Shown one piece after another: positions 44,426-44,826 of a stretch of 44,826 nucleotides of DNA. Position 1 is the first letter of the stretch, and every line of letters begins with the position of its first letter. Under the pieces are notes generated by a model. That model was not told where the DNA came from. It searched no databases and saw only the letters and a list, made by a program, of their open reading frames with translations. The position numbers and the translations under genes were made by a program. Source of the DNA: Bacteroidales bacterium (GTDB lineage Bacteria; Bacteroidota; Bacteroidia; Bacteroidales; GWA2-32-17); the NCBI GenBank assembly GCA_026416095.1, contig JAOAFV010000026.1:1-44826 (forward strand), written 5' to 3'.

Positions 44426-44558
44426 TAATATAAAATTTTAAGGTTCATTGAAATGTTAAAAAAGGGGTAAAATGGTAAATTTATTTTCAAAAAAAGTGTT
44501 AACAAAACTTAAAAAATTCGTTCAACTTTCTGATACTCAATCACATGCGAAAGTTACT

Positions 44559-44826
44559 GTTGAAGTGATATGTCCATTACAACAAGGATTGCGACTATTC
44601 ATACAATATACCTAATTTATCATTGCTATTGAGTTGAAGTGATATGTCCATTACAACAAGGATTGCGACCGCTGCTCATATGCCCATGTCCCATTTTATC
44701 GCTCGGTTGAAGTGATATGTCCATTACAACAAGGATTGCGACAGTGGCCCGGGTATGCCTATCCATCTAAGGACGATAGAGTTGAAGTGATATGTCCATT
44801 CCACCAAGGATTGCGACGCGTTGTAA
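44559..44826 (+). CRISPR. CRISPR array 2 (37-bp repeat, leader end)
   Basis: Four 37-bp repeats lie at 44559-44595, 44633-44669, 44706-44742 and 44781-44817; the array runs off the right edge. The repeat starts GTTGAAGTGATATG and ends CAAGGATTGCGAC. Spacers are 37, 36 and 38 bp; the second and third are about half G+C, far above the host. The fourth repeat has two A-to-C changes (ACAACAA becomes CCACCAA). The ATTGCGAC end resembles the ATTGAAAC handle of type III repeats, and the leader promoter agrees with left-to-right transcription. Length and handle suggest a type III (or I) system, but no cas gene is in view. It is unrelated in sequence to array 1. Confidence 0.96.

Larger units (their letters stand above)
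43567..44558. other. Long AT-rich region with CRISPR leader (992 bp)
   Basis: It runs from the start of the BatA-like gene to the first repeat of CRISPR array 2. A TACCTTTG box (43571-43578, -) probably serves the BatA-like gene. The right 170 bp, with the promoter at 44394-44425, is the likely CRISPR leader. The rest (about 43600-44390) has no gene, element or RNA I can support. A 69-codon minus-strand frame at 43675-43884 looks like chance. Confidence 0.6.

Noticed and set aside
44472-44615. A 47-codon open frame with an AAAGGGG upstream, running through the CRISPR 2 leader, first repeat and first spacer.
   Set aside because: Its last 18 or so codons are repeat and spacer sequence, so it cannot be a conserved gene; most likely chance in the leader.

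Overview
This is a 44.8-kb, very AT-rich window from a member of the Bacteroidota. The evidence is consistent: the promoter boxes read TAnnTTTG, the form used by the Bacteroidetes primary sigma factor. Two secreted proteins end in type IX secretion (T9SS) sorting domains, one of type A and one of type B. There are SprB-like repeats, a TonB-dependent receptor paired with a DUF4249 lipoprotein, a BatA-domain protein and a Y_Y_Y beta-propeller sensor. A PPi-type phosphofructokinase, a lone kbl, a methionine gamma-lyase-like enzyme and a YfcC-type carrier suggest an anaerobic or fermentative, amino-acid-using life, but that is inference. No tRNA, rRNA, plasmid, phage or transposase gene was recognised.

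Layout. The window starts inside a CRISPR array (1-398; 29-bp repeat, trailer end at right) and ends inside a second, unrelated array (44559-44826; 37-bp repeat) with a well-formed promoter in its leader. No cas gene lies between them. From left to right: a small zinc-finger protein, a polysaccharide flippase and a T9SS-exported protein (558-3935, +); a SlyD-like prolyl isomerase (-); an overlapping three-gene unit of AsmA-like protein, YhbP/UPF0306 and small barrel (8032 to 4475, -); an aminotransferase, PPi-phosphofructokinase and kbl (8243-11975, +); a barrel protein, an OmpA-like lipoprotein and ComM/YifB (12063-15163, -); a LysM/M23 peptidase and a coiled-coil membrane protein (15237-17011, +); pntAB transhydrogenase (20391 to 17443, -); a small lipoprotein followed by a 1700-residue SprB-like adhesin (25966 to 20505, -).

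The right half holds a tandem universal stress protein (-) divergent from a 1215-residue sensor (+). The sensor joins a periplasmic propeller, Y_Y_Y domain, membrane helix, class III adenylate cyclase and C-terminal HD phosphohydrolase. Next are a trans-sulfuration-family PLP enzyme and tyrS (+); a leftward unit of PH-like protein, amidotransferase-fold secreted protein and YfcC carrier (37074 to 33919); a TonB receptor, DUF4249 lipoprotein and small secreted protein (+); and a BatA-like membrane protein (-).

The observations most worth a second look are: the cyclase-HD fusion, which looks able both to make and to degrade a cyclic nucleotide; the interlocked promoters between it and the stress protein, which should not be usable at the same time; two copies of an undescribed miniature inverted-repeat element (17098-17208 and 37241-37334), each with a perfect 5-bp target duplication; and the two different CRISPR arrays.
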